Positions 49,275 through 58,320 of a stretch of 64,000 nucleotides of DNA are shown here, piece by piece. Under the pieces are notes generated by a model that did not search any database, was not told where the DNA came from, and worked only from the letters and a program-made list of their open reading frames with translations. The first letter of the stretch is position 1. Each line of letters opens with the position of its first letter. The DNA lies in contig OZ247430.1 of the NCBI GenBank assembly GCA_965232895.1, positions 186,001 through 250,000 of the forward strand. The letters run 5' to 3'. Source of the DNA: Bin87 sp965232895 (GTDB lineage: Bacteria; Chloroflexota; Dehalococcoidia; Lucifugimonadales; UBA3495). A program made the translations under genes and the position numbers.

Positions 49275-51218
49275 GTGACCAGTTCTGCCTCCCCAACCAC
49301 CGCTCCTTACGGTTCCTGGCGCTCACCGATTACCGCTGACGCCATCGTCGCCGAGTCCATCGGCATCAGCAGCGTATCCATCGCCGGGGACGCCATTCTC
49401 TGGACCGAATCCCGTCCCGGGGAAGGCGGACGCTATGTGATAGTCCGCATGAAACCTGATGGCACGGTATCCGACGTCAACCCGGCGCCGTTCAACGCGC
49501 GCACCCGAGTCCACGAATACGGCGGCGGAGCCTGGGTTGCCGATGCCGGCACGGTGTGGTTCTCGAATTTCGACGACCAGCGAATTTATCGCGTCGATTC
49601 GTCCGGCGTGCCGGAACCCGTCACGCCGGACGCTCCGGCGCGATACGCCGACGCCGTGATTGACCGAACCCGCAACCGGCTCATCTGTGTGCGGGAAGAC
49701 CATTCCGACCCCGACAGCATCGTCAACGCCATCGCCGCCTTTCCCACCGATGGTTCCGGCGAGCAAATCGTCCTGTTCTCGGGGTGGGATTTCGTTTCCT
49801 CGCCCCGATTGAGCCCCGATGGTTCGACGCTGGCCTGGCTGTCCTGGAACCACCCCACTATGCCTTGGGACGGCACACATTTGTGGACCGCTCCCGTCCT
49901 CGACGACGGCGCCCTGGGCGAGGCCACGTTGGTGGCCGGCGGCGAAACGGTTTCGGTATGCCAGCCCGAATGGTCACCGGACGGCGTGTTGCACTTTGTC
50001 GCCGACCAGTCGGGCTGGTGGAACCTGTATCGCCTCGGCCGGAACGGTCCGGAAGCGTTGTATCCGGACGACGCGGAATACGCTCGTCCCCAGTGGGTGT
50101 TCGGCGCCCGGGCTTACGGTTTTGCCGGCAATGGCAACATCGTTTGTGCCGTAAACCGCCGGGGATCCTGGTCACTGAACGTGCTGAACCCAGGCACCAG
50201 GACGTTGACGCCTCTCAATGCCCCGGCCGGCGAAATGGGACGTGGCGACCTCGCCGTGTCCGGGATCACCGCTGCCGTCATCGCCGGCGACCCCCGCCGG
50301 CCCATGTCCCTGATCCGGGTCAACCTGCGAAACGGCCAATGGGACACGGCGCGGCAGTCATCCGCTATTGAAACCGCTGCTGACTACATTTCCCAGGCCC
50401 AGACCATCGAATTCCCGTCCACCGATGGCCGCCCGGCCTACGCCCGGTATTACGCTCCTCGCAACCCCGAATACGCCGCGCCTGACGGCACGCTGCCGCC
50501 GTTGCTGACCCTGAGCCACGGCGGACCCACCGGCGCCGCGTCCGGCGCGCTGGACCTGTCCGTGCAGTATTGGACCACACGAGGATTCGCCGTCGTCGAC
50601 GTCGATTACGGCGGCAGCGTCGGATACGGTCGGGCCTACCGCCAGCTGCTCAACGACAACTGGGGCATCGTGGACGTGGACGATTGCGCCAACGCCGCCC
50701 TGCACCTCGTCCACCAGCATCTGGCCGACGGGGACCGCCTGGCGATCCGCGGCGGCAGCGCCGGGGGATACACCACCCTGGCGGCGCTGACCTTTCGCAA
50801 CGTGTTCGCCGCCGGCGCCAGCTATTACGGCGTCTCCGACCTCACAGCCCTGGCTGAGGATACCCATAAGTTCGAGTCGCGCTACCTGGATCGCCTGGTC
50901 GCTCCCTATCCCGAAGGCGCCGAAACCTATCGGAGCCGCTCGCCCATCAGCCACACCGAAGGATTATCGTGCCCGATCATCCTTTTCCAGGGCCTGGAGG
51001 ACCGCATCGTTCCGCCCAATCAGGCGGAGATGATGTACGCGGCGGTGCGCTCCAAGGGTATCCCTTGCGCGTATCTTCCCTTCGAGGGAGAGCAACACGG
51101 CTTCCGTCGCGCCGAAAACATCAAGCGCGCGCTGGAAGCCGAGCTGTACTTCTATTCCCGCGTCTTCGGGTTCGACCTGCCCGACTCCGTAGAGCCGGTA
51201 CAGATCGAGAACCTGTAG
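49275..51218 (+). CDS. S9-family prolyl-oligopeptidase-like serine peptidase
   Basis: The 647-aa protein has an N-terminal beta-propeller and a C-terminal alpha/beta-hydrolase domain. The nucleophile elbow is GGSAGGY (near residue 495), the acid is in LEDRIVPP, and the His is in GEQHGF, a complete triad. It cleaves short peptides, likely acyl-aminoacyl- or dipeptidyl-peptidase type. GTG 49275 with GGAG upstream is the start. It is convergent with the iron-type ADH. Confidence 0.93.
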   Translation: MTSSASPTTAPYGSWRSPITADAIVAESIGISSVSIAGDAILWTESRPGEGGRYVIVRMKPDGTVSDVNPAPFNARTRVHEYGGGAWVADAGTVWFSNFDDQRIYRVDSSGVPEPVTPDAPARYADAVIDRTRNRLICVREDHSDPDSIVNAIAAFPTDGSGEQIVLFSGWDFVSSPRLSPDGSTLAWLSWNHPTMPWDGTHLWTAPVLDDGALGEATLVAGGETVSVCQPEWSPDGVLHFVADQSGWWNLYRLGRNGPEALYPDDAEYARPQWVFGARAYGFAGNGNIVCAVNRRGSWSLNVLNPGTRTLTPLNAPAGEMGRGDLAVSGITAAVIAGDPRRPMSLIRVNLRNGQWDTARQSSAIETAADYISQAQTIEFPSTDGRPAYARYYAPRNPEYAAPDGTLPPLLTLSHGGPTGAASGALDLSVQYWTTRGFAVVDVDYGGSVGYGRAYRQLLNDNWGIVDVDDCANAALHLVHQHLADGDRLAIRGGSAGGYTTLAALTFRNVFAAGASYYGVSDLTALAEDTHKFESRYLDRLVAPYPEGAETYRSRSPISHTEGLSCPIILFQGLEDRIVPPNQAEMMYAAVRSKGIPCAYLPFEGEQHGFRRAENIKRALEAELYFYSRVFGFDLPDSVEPVQIENL

Positions 51219-51227
51219 CTGCTGGGG

Positions 51228-52412
51228 TTAGTACGCCGCCCGCAACACTTCCATAATCGGCCCCGCATCCACCACCGGCTTGGGGTTGGTGCTCAGGCTT
51301 CGGTCCTGCAGCGTGGCGGTGGCGATGTATTCCAGGCCGTCTTCCGGCACGCCCACTTCGCGCAGGGTTCGTGGCAACTCCAGCTCGCGGCACAGTCCGT
51401 CCACCGCGTCGGCGGCGGCCAACCCGGCCTCCTCGTCGGTCATCGCGGAACTGGCAACTCCGATGGCCTCGGCGATCAGCCGCTGTCGGTCGGCGCAGGC
51501 GTCCAGGTTGTAACGCATCGTGTGCGGCAGCAGTATGGCGTTGGCCTCGCCGTGGGGCACGTCATACAGCCCGCCCACGTGATGACAGGTGGCAGTGTTC
51601 AATCCCAGCCCGCCGAATGACGCCAGCGAAGCCATGGCGCAGGCTGTCTTGGTGGCCAGCAACGTGTCGATGTCCCCGTCCTGGCAACGGGGCAAGTTCT
51701 CGAACAGCAGGCGAATTGCGTGCAGCGCCATTCCATCGCCGATGGGGTTGTGTCCTGTGGAATACACGGTTTCGATGGCGATCCGGAGTTGACCGATGGC
51801 CGTCGAAACCAGTATCCGCAGCGGCGTGGTCGCCAGCGCCTGCCCGTCGATGACCACCGTGCGATGGGTCACGCCGTCCCCGGCGATGCTCAGCTTGCGC
51901 CCCTGCTCGTGATCAGTAACGCCGCCCCCGCCTCGGCTGAACTCGGCGCATCCCATCGTGGTGGGCACGCTCACGATGGGAACCTTGGGCGACGGCGTGG
52001 GTGGCACGGTGATCTTGTCCGGCGGCTCGAATATGATGGCGTAGTCACGAATGTCGCCGCCCTCGGCCAGCAGAACGGCGATGGCCTTGGTGGTGTCGTG
52101 GGTGCTGCCGCCGCCGACGCTGATGAAGATGTCCGGCTGCGTTTCCTGGGCCATCGCCGCGCCGGCCTCCACGGTTGCCACGGGCGAGTGGGGCGCCACG
52201 CCCGAATACGTCCCCACGTAACGCGAGCCCAGCGCCTCCTGGACCCGAGGCACCACGTCGCACGTGCTGAGTATGGTGGGCCCGCAGGTGATCATCGCCC
52301 GGCTGGCCCCCAAGCCGTCCACCGTCGCCGGCAGGTCTGCTATGGCGGTTTCGGAGCAGATGATGTTCTGGTGCAGCGGATCATATCGGTATCGCAGCGT
52401 GGAGGATGGCAT
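51228..52412 (-). CDS. Iron-containing alcohol dehydrogenase, maleylacetate-reductase-like
   Basis: The 394-aa protein belongs to the Fe-ADH family: VGGGSTHDTTKAI is the dinucleotide motif, VPTTMGCAEFSRGG the next block, and TATCHHVGGLYDVPHGEANAILLPHTMRYN the metal-binding helix with its His residues. This overall type includes maleylacetate reductases that close aromatic degradation pathways, but the substrate is inferred. AGGAG precedes the ATG. It is convergent with the S9 peptidase, 10 bases apart. Confidence 0.9.
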   Translation of the reverse strand: MPSSTLRYRYDPLHQNIICSETAIADLPATVDGLGASRAMITCGPTILSTCDVVPRVQEALGSRYVGTYSGVAPHSPVATVEAGAAMAQETQPDIFISVGGGSTHDTTKAIAVLLAEGGDIRDYAIIFEPPDKITVPPTPSPKVPIVSVPTTMGCAEFSRGGGGVTDHEQGRKLSIAGDGVTHRTVVIDGQALATTPLRILVSTAIGQLRIAIETVYSTGHNPIGDGMALHAIRLLFENLPRCQDGDIDTLLATKTACAMASLASFGGLGLNTATCHHVGGLYDVPHGEANAILLPHTMRYNLDACADRQRLIAEAIGVASSAMTDEEAGLAAADAVDGLCRELELPRTLREVGVPEDGLEYIATATLQDRSLSTNPKPVVDAGPIMEVLRAAY

Positions 52413-52435
52413 GGTGCAGACTCCTGGGCCAGTTG

Positions 52436-52633
52436 TCAGGCCGGGATTTGTTCGTAAGCAAAGTCGGGGATATCAATGCGCTGGCTGGCGTGTTCGATAG
52501 TGATGGCGCAGAAGCGGCCGGTCTCGTCCAGGTCGAGCATAGTGTTTTCATCCCAGTCGCGAGTTTCGCACGCGGCATCAGGGCACAGCTCGATGTACAG
52601 AGTATCGGTGTCCGGGAAGTACTGTACTTTCAT
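52436..52633 (-). CDS. DUF2283 small protein
   Basis: The 65-aa protein has the DUF2283 layout: MKVQYFPDTDTLYIEL, ETRDWDENTMLDLDETGRFCAITIEHASQRI. It overlaps the stop of the preceding small gene as ATGA. DUF2283 genes commonly follow a small partner gene in TA-like pairs, and here that partner has a frameshift. The role is not established. Confidence 0.8.
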   Translation of the reverse strand: MKVQYFPDTDTLYIELCPDAACETRDWDENTMLDLDETGRFCAITIEHASQRIDIPDFAYEQIPA

Positions 52634-52867
52634 GGTCTGAATCTCCCGTCAATAAAACCGTTATGCACCGTCTCACCGTCCGGCAACAGAATGACGCGCA
52701 AATACCTGCCGTCGAGTTCCGCAATCGAACCCCATCGCCGGATACGTCCGTCCTGTTGTACTTCCTCCCGGAACGGGGCGTCAACTACCCACTGAAATCC
52801 AGTCCAAAGAAATAAAGGCGCGGTCTGGGCGGTTGCGGGTGGAATAAAAGTAATCGGTGAATCTCAA
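52630..52867 (-). pseudogene. Partner gene of DUF2283, frameshifted
   Basis: The first frame reads LRFTDYFYSTRNRPDRAFISLDWI and then ends. The next frame continues QWVVDAPFREEVQQDGRIRRW, GRYLRVILLPDGETVHNGFIDGRF, stopping at 52630. Together these form a known small family found directly upstream of DUF2283 (RPDR...DWI...DGRIRRW...DGETVHN). One extra T at about 52785-52795 explains the break. Start is uncertain (TTG 52867). Confidence 0.6.
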
Positions 52868-52899
52868 GGAGCGTTTCTGCCCAACAGCGACGGAATGAT

Positions 52900-53172
52900 C
52901 TAAAACCCCACGGTTTCCCGGATTCTGTTGACCATCTCGTTCGTGACGACGTAGCCAGTGGGCGGCAGAGGATGGAGAGCGCGATACGCCGGGTCTTCGC
53001 ACCGCGCTTCGTACTCGGCTATCGCAATCTCCAGCTCCTCGGGCGTGAGCTGCACCGGCACTATCTCCGGCCACAAAACGACTACCTCCACCCGCTCCCC
53101 ATCAAGAAGGTCGATAGGCTCGTCCAACTCTATGGTCTGCCCCTTAACGGTGCCTCTCAGATCTATCCTCAT
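52900..53172 (-). CDS. Small antitoxin-like protein
   Basis: The 90-aa protein begins MRIDLRGTVKGQTIELDEPIDLLDGERVEVVVLW, which resembles the beta-strand N-terminus of DUF104/UPF0165-type antitoxins. A charged helical tail follows (LTPEELEIAIAEYEARCEDPAYRALHP). No toxin gene lies beside it. It overlaps the end of the helicase gene by 29 bases, so it is translated from the same transcript. Confidence 0.6.
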   Translation of the reverse strand: MRIDLRGTVKGQTIELDEPIDLLDGERVEVVVLWPEIVPVQLTPEELEIAIAEYEARCEDPAYRALHPLPPTGYVVTNEMVNRIRETVGF

Positions 53173-54985
53173 TTCTATTGTCCTCACCGGATGGCGCCTG
53201 CCTGGTTCGTTTGGACTGAGCACTCGCAATATCAATCCTGGGCTGTGTTATGGCTGGCCAAAATTTCTCCCTCAGATCTTTGGCTTTTTTACGGTACAGT
53301 TCCGCTTCTTTATGTCGGCCACGGCTTTCATACATATTCGCCCGCTCGTCGTGAAATTGCGACAGTAGTGCTGTCCTGGGATCCCCTGATGTCGGTTCAC
53401 CTTCACAGATGGCTTCCGCTTCAGCAAAGTCCGCTTCGGCCAACTCAACATTGCCCATTTCGGCATGAACCTTCGCGCGCCCCATGCAATTGATATAGAA
53501 ATTCCAATCCACTCTTCCTTTCGTTCTTGCGCTGTGGATAGCGAATGTCCACTCGACGAGCGCCCCCTCGAAATCGCGCTGGTCGCCGAGTTCTTTGGCG
53601 CGGTTAGCATAAGACTGTCCATCTAGTTTGGGATCGTACCTCCCGCCCCGGTGAAAATCAGGATCACAGTAGTCGCATACTTCCTCGTGCTCAATCGGGC
53701 AATCGGTAGTCCAGCGACTCCAAGGGCGGAACTTGCCGCAGAGCGTGCAATGCTTGCCCAAATCTGCGTCGCACTCCGGGCAATTGTGGTGCGCCGGATG
53801 AGCCATGTAGTTGCATTCGTGGCAGTAGCGCACCGGAGGGTCACCGGCCACTGGATTGCCCCGGGCGGCAAGCGACCATTCGCGCTCGGCTTCCGGCAGG
53901 CCGTGTTCTTCGGCGTTTCCAGCCAAGTCGAGAATCAGGCAGTCGCCGCCGTCCTCTTTGGGCCGTAAGCCCCGTCCGACCATTTGCAGGTACAGGGCCA
54001 GACTTTTGGTGGGACGGGTTATCATCACGCAGGATGCGTCGGGCAGGTCAAAACCTTCAGTGGCTACGGCCACGTTCACTAGTACTTTCAGATTTCCATT
54101 CCTGAAATCTGTGATTGCGCGCTCCCGGTTAGCCTGTGGCGTATCGGACAGTATCGCTGCCGCGGAGATGCCTTTGCCAGTGAACTCCCGTACCAGATTA
54201 TCGGCATGTCCTTTGGACACGGCATAGGCTACTGTTGGCCTGCCGGCAGCATTATTTAGCCAGAAATTAACGGCAAGGGTCGTCATTATGAAATGGCCGC
54301 CATCGCCGTCGCCATCGTTGGCATTTGCGATACCGCCTTCTGTGAAATCGCCCAATCGGCCGACTTCGCCGCCACTGATCCTGTCATCAGGCGTAGGAGC
54401 AAACACCCGTGAGCGTGCCAGGTATCTTTTAGCCTGCATTTTAGCTGTCTGCGGCCCGGTAACCAGCGTGTCAAACAGGTGGTCAAAGCCTTCCGACCGC
54501 GACAGTCGCCATGGCGTAGCCGTCAGACCCCACACTCGACCCGGCCATTGTTTTATCGCCCGCTCCCAGCCGGTAGCCGGGGCGTGGTGTGCTTCGTCAA
54601 TGACCAGTAAATCGTCGGGGCCGAAATTATTCCAGACCACCAACGAATCCTTGTTGCGTCGGCTGACGGTTTGCGCTTTGAGGATAACTACGCCGTTGAC
54701 GATACGGGGCGCCGGGCGGCGTGGACTCCAACTGTCGGTGCCGCTCATTGCGGATACTGACCAGTTTAACGACAGCCGTTCCTCGGTCTGCTCGGCCAAT
54801 TCTTCTCGATGCGTCAGCCACACCGCCTTGCGCCCGTCAACCAGAAAATCCTTCAGCAGCGCGCCGGCGATTTCCGTTTTGCCGCCGCCAGTGGGCAACT
54901 GAGTCATTACCCTCGCTCCTTCCGGGGCGAGGGCGGTTTGGGACCTTTCCAGCAGGTCTTGCTGGTAGTCGCGGAGCTCAATCAT
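53144..54985 (-). CDS. SF2 DEAH helicase with Cys-rich and TPR-like C-terminus
   Basis: The 613-aa protein has an SF2 helicase core: PTGGGKT Walker A (31-37), DEAH (130-133), TATPW (155-159) and QMVGRGLRP (334-342). After the core is a Cys-rich block with CxxC pairs at 388/391, 402/405, 413/416 and 437/440 plus Cys429, enough for two zinc sites. The C-terminus (about 455-590) is a run of helical hairpins like TPR. The frame is open much further upstream, but MIELRDYQQDLL is the natural helicase start (ATG 54985). The core resembles the restriction-type (ResIII) helicases; a defence or repair role is inference. Confidence 0.88.
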   Translation of the reverse strand: MIELRDYQQDLLERSQTALAPEGARVMTQLPTGGGKTEIAGALLKDFLVDGRKAVWLTHREELAEQTEERLSLNWSVSAMSGTDSWSPRRPAPRIVNGVVILKAQTVSRRNKDSLVVWNNFGPDDLLVIDEAHHAPATGWERAIKQWPGRVWGLTATPWRLSRSEGFDHLFDTLVTGPQTAKMQAKRYLARSRVFAPTPDDRISGGEVGRLGDFTEGGIANANDGDGDGGHFIMTTLAVNFWLNNAAGRPTVAYAVSKGHADNLVREFTGKGISAAAILSDTPQANRERAITDFRNGNLKVLVNVAVATEGFDLPDASCVMITRPTKSLALYLQMVGRGLRPKEDGGDCLILDLAGNAEEHGLPEAEREWSLAARGNPVAGDPPVRYCHECNYMAHPAHHNCPECDADLGKHCTLCGKFRPWSRWTTDCPIEHEEVCDYCDPDFHRGGRYDPKLDGQSYANRAKELGDQRDFEGALVEWTFAIHSARTKGRVDWNFYINCMGRAKVHAEMGNVELAEADFAEAEAICEGEPTSGDPRTALLSQFHDERANMYESRGRHKEAELYRKKAKDLREKFWPAITQPRIDIASAQSKRTRQAPSGEDNRNEDRSERHR

Positions 54986-54999
54986 GGATAAGGCCGTTC

Positions 55000-55518
55000 C
55001 TACTGGTTCAATCCTCGCTGCATCCCCCGCAGGTAGCCGGCCTGGCCGCCGTGCTGGTTCACTTCCCAAATCAACAGGCGGAACATGTCGGCGACGGCCA
55101 TGCTCTCCCCGCGCCGGTTCGTCATCTGGGTGTTCACCAGCGAATCGTCGTCGTGGCCGTCCAGGTATTCCAGCAGGTTGTTTCGCGCGGCGTCGGCATA
55201 CTCCATGAGGAGCGCCTTGCCGGGGCACTGCCAACCGGTCAAGTCGTCCACCGTGTATCCGAAGCCCACGTTCATCGGTTCCGGTTCGAACCCCAGCCGC
55301 TGCGCCCATTCCCGTTCGTAGAGCTGCTGCTCCTGCTTGGCCAGCGATTGCACCCACATATCGAGGGCGCGCCCGTAGTGCCACACGATGAACCCGATGG
55401 AATGGCACTGCTCGTTGGGCGTAAACTCAATCTCCTCCTGGGTCAGCCCGTCCACATACCGAACCAGCCAATCCCAGTTGGCGTCGAACGATTCCTTGAT
55501 GAACTCTTTCAATGCCAT
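55000..55518 (-). CDS. DinB-family protein
   Basis: The 172-aa four-helix DinB/YfiT-like protein shows three metal-His positions of the family: SIGFIVWHYGRALDMWVQ and the NQHGGQAGYLRGMQRG end. It is likely a metal-dependent thiol transferase or stress protein. GAGG precedes the ATG. It starts 16 bases after the DUF4926-hydratase stop and ends 14 bases before the helicase start, so it lies in a row of same-strand genes. Confidence 0.88.
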   Translation of the reverse strand: MALKEFIKESFDANWDWLVRYVDGLTQEEIEFTPNEQCHSIGFIVWHYGRALDMWVQSLAKQEQQLYEREWAQRLGFEPEPMNVGFGYTVDDLTGWQCPGKALLMEYADAARNNLLEYLDGHDDDSLVNTQMTNRRGESMAVADMFRLLIWEVNQHGGQAGYLRGMQRGLNQ

Positions 55519-55534
55519 AGTTGCCTCGGTGACG

Positions 55535-56509
55535 TCAGGTCGTCCAAACCGGTTGCCGCTTTTCCAGGAACGCCGAGATACCCTCTTTGGCGTCGGCGGC
55601 GAGGAGGTTGTCCACCATTACCTTGCTGGCGAACTGGTAAGCCGCTGGCCGGTCCATTTCAATCTGCCGGTAGAACGCCGCCTTGCCCAGGGCCAAGGTG
55701 TGCGCACTGGCCGAGGCGATCTGGCTGGCCAGTTCGTCCACCTGCCGCTCCAATTCGTCCGCGGGCGCAATCCGGCTGATCAGGCCAAATTCCAGCGCCT
55801 CTTGCGCTGAAATCGGCCGGCCGGTCAGCAGCATTTCCATCGCCTTTTTCGGCATGACCGAGCGCGCCACCGCGACGCCCGGCGTGGTGCAGAACAGTCC
55901 GATCTGCACGCCCGGCGTGGCGAATGCCGCGTTGTCTGCCGCTACGGCGATGTCGCAGGTCGCCACCAACTGGCAGCCCGCAGCCGTGGCCAGACCCTGA
56001 ACCTGAGCAATCACGGGCTTCGGCAGCAGCCGGATGGCTTCCATCACCCGTGTGCAGGCTTCGAAAACGGCGGTGTATTCTTCCACGTCGCCGTTCACCA
56101 GCTCATTCAGGTCGTGACCGGAACTGAATACCGGACCCTCAGATCGGATGACCACGACCCGGGCGTCAGGGTCTTTTCCAATCCAATCAAGCCATTCTTC
56201 CAACGCCGCCAAGGTACGCGCTGAGAGGGCATTACGGCGTTTCGGGTTGTTGAGGGTAAGGACGGCGATGCCGTCGTTAGCGTAGTTATAGTCAACCGTC
56301 AACGGTTCAACCTCGTCGGGTCGGGCCGATCGGACTTGATCATTCTCTACGGTGGCAACGGCAACGGTGTTGCCGGCCGGGGAGAAGAACTCGACGATGT
56401 ATGCCTCGTCCGCCGCATGCACATGCACTACCGTGCCAACTTCACCGGCTTTGAGGCGATGTTCGGGCAGGTCTGCTGTCAGCGCAACCAGGTCAAGTTC
56501 ACGAATCAT
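55535..56509 (-). CDS. DUF4926 domain fused to enoyl-CoA hydratase/isomerase
   Basis: The 324-aa protein has two parts. Residues 1-70 are a DUF4926 module (ELDLVALTADLPEHRLKAGEVGTVVHVHAADEAYIVEFF...VATVENDQVR), normally a free-standing small protein. From about residue 75 it is a crotonase: NPKRRNALSARTL, SEGPVFSSGHDLNEL, VQGLATAAGCQLVATCDIAVA, and FLEKRQPVW. The crotonase's oxyanion-hole loops SSGHD and AAGCQ are intact. The join at EVEPLTVDYNYANDG is in frame with no stop. GGAG lies before the ATG. Either a real fusion or two genes joined by loss of a stop. Confidence 0.85.
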   Translation of the reverse strand: MIRELDLVALTADLPEHRLKAGEVGTVVHVHAADEAYIVEFFSPAGNTVAVATVENDQVRSARPDEVEPLTVDYNYANDGIAVLTLNNPKRRNALSARTLAALEEWLDWIGKDPDARVVVIRSEGPVFSSGHDLNELVNGDVEEYTAVFEACTRVMEAIRLLPKPVIAQVQGLATAAGCQLVATCDIAVAADNAAFATPGVQIGLFCTTPGVAVARSVMPKKAMEMLLTGRPISAQEALEFGLISRIAPADELERQVDELASQIASASAHTLALGKAAFYRQIEMDRPAAYQFASKVMVDNLLAADAKEGISAFLEKRQPVWTT

Positions 56510-56521
56510 GTCTGTACTCCA

Positions 56522-58270
56522 TCACACCGAATTCACTAACTCGGCAATGCGTTCCTGCAATCGTTCACGTCGTGCTTCATAGAACACCATAAAATCTTTA
56601 ATTTTACGGGGAACTTCGCCCAAGTTGTACAGGTCGCAATAATGCTGACGCGCTTGGTCGTCTTTGAAATGTTCCTTCATCCAATCCGCAGGAAGCTTAG
56701 CTCGTTTTTCTAGGTTGATCTCTCCATCAAGCAACTGAAGATTGGCAACGCGGTTAGCACAATCCGAGAAGGCATCCACTTGCTCGTCGCTTACTTCAGC
56801 GCGGCGCAGTTGGGCAGCGGTAAAACGGCTCTTTGGGAACACGTGATCGATGTGGAAATGGTGGTGTTGTAAGTCAATGAATGGTGACAGCAATGCCAGA
56901 AGCGTAAAAATGCGGCGATCGCCGATTCCCATATCCGCGAGGTCCTCGACTTCTTCCTGTGAAAATTCGATGCTCTTGCCCCGTTGTGACATTACGCGGC
57001 GCATCTCCTCAGCTGGAAAATGCCCATTGTTTGAGTTACGCAGCTCTTCACGGAGTGCGGTCAACAAAGTATCCAAACCGCTCCCCCAAACGCCCGGCTT
57101 CAAGATAGAACGGGTAAGCCAGCCGCGGATCGCCCTGCGGTCTGGCTCATACCTTGCATGCGTGTCAAAATCTGTTGGCGCTCCAAGATGATAGATATAA
57201 TATGCAATCGGTAGCAATGAGCTGGTAGCTCTCAGGCTATTGCTGTCGAACCCAAAACTTGTTGCCAACTGGACAGTTTCAGTCAGCGCATCGTTTATCT
57301 TCGCCCAGTTCGTTTCGAGAATCGCCATATTAGCGTGTGTGAAGTTGCGGACCTGAAAGCCAACACTGGCTATGTCGGTGAGCATCAGCCCTGCTTTCAG
57401 CACAAAGTCCTTCGAAAGAGCTAATCCTGGCCCTATTTGGTTCAGGTCGTCTACCAGTTGGTGAACTTCATTTCGCGCGTCCAGGTTTTCCCACTGCGAT
57501 GTTGCTATGCTCAGCAAGAGATCCGAGTAGGAGAGAACAGTCCCACCACTGTTGCGCCGGATGAAAATATTGAGGACGTGTTCAATATCCTGATTATTCT
57601 CTTCGTAGTATGCTACGGTCGGCTCCGTGTGAATGACGCGATACAGCCGATCCAGCGTACGATAAGCAAGGCTTTGCTGGTCGCGATTTAAGTCTTTATC
57701 CAAGAGCCAGTCATTCATATCTGGACCGGACTCCATTATCAGGATGTCTGAAACCCTGAACCATAGCCGGCCGTTTCCTGGCCCTATGGTGCTTTCTTCA
57801 ATGAATTCGAAAGTATAACGCCGGCCTTCCTCATCGGGTTCAACGGGAGCTAACAAGTCCAAGGCAAAAACTTGCTTTGGAAACGACAAAGGATTATTCC
57901 ACCGCCCGTGTGATCGCCTAACCGCCATTGATCCCCGGAGGCCAATGTTGAAAGCTGTAAGTCGTTGCTGACCGTCAAGCACCGCAGTAAGCGGTCGGCC
58001 GGGCATCGGGTGCGCGGGGGGGCAATGCGGGTTGTCTTTCTGGTGGTAATCCGTGACAAAGCCATAATAGCGATATCGCGCAGAGTTCTCCGCTCGGATT
58101 TGCCAGAACAAAAAATCCCCGAAAGGGTAGCCCTGCATTAGGCTGTCGAATAGCGCGCCGATTTGCTCTCGGCTCCAGACGAATTCTCGCTGTATTGCTG
58201 GCAGAATGTATTCGTTGGATGCAATGCGATCCAATGCCCCTTTGATGGTTCCCCCCTGTTGGTACGCCAT
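56522..58270 (-). CDS. GmrSD-like Type IV restriction protein (DUF262 + DUF1524)
   Basis: The 582-aa protein has the DUF262 NTP-binding part with IQREFVW (26-32), LFDSLMQGYPFGDFLFW, VLDGQQRLTA (97-106, DGQQR) and NIFIRRNSGG. The DUF1524 nuclease part has HFHIDHVFPKSRF (His-Me finger) and NRVANLQLLDGEINLEKR. Both halves are complete and fused in one chain, as in GmrSD-family enzymes that cut modified phage DNA. AGGTG precedes the ATG. It is clearly A/T-richer than its neighbours, suggesting transfer. Confidence 0.9.
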   Translation of the reverse strand: MAYQQGGTIKGALDRIASNEYILPAIQREFVWSREQIGALFDSLMQGYPFGDFLFWQIRAENSARYRYYGFVTDYHQKDNPHCPPAHPMPGRPLTAVLDGQQRLTAFNIGLRGSMAVRRSHGRWNNPLSFPKQVFALDLLAPVEPDEEGRRYTFEFIEESTIGPGNGRLWFRVSDILIMESGPDMNDWLLDKDLNRDQQSLAYRTLDRLYRVIHTEPTVAYYEENNQDIEHVLNIFIRRNSGGTVLSYSDLLLSIATSQWENLDARNEVHQLVDDLNQIGPGLALSKDFVLKAGLMLTDIASVGFQVRNFTHANMAILETNWAKINDALTETVQLATSFGFDSNSLRATSSLLPIAYYIYHLGAPTDFDTHARYEPDRRAIRGWLTRSILKPGVWGSGLDTLLTALREELRNSNNGHFPAEEMRRVMSQRGKSIEFSQEEVEDLADMGIGDRRIFTLLALLSPFIDLQHHHFHIDHVFPKSRFTAAQLRRAEVSDEQVDAFSDCANRVANLQLLDGEINLEKRAKLPADWMKEHFKDDQARQHYCDLYNLGEVPRKIKDFMVFYEARRERLQERIAELVNSV

Positions 58271-58320
58271 TTGTTCACACCTGCGTTAGCCAATGTCCAT
58301 GGATTGAGAGGTTTTCATCG

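Noticed and set aside
54986..55408. N-terminal extension of the helicase
   Set aside because: The 141 extra residues are Arg/Gly/Ala-rich and overlap the DinB gene in another frame.
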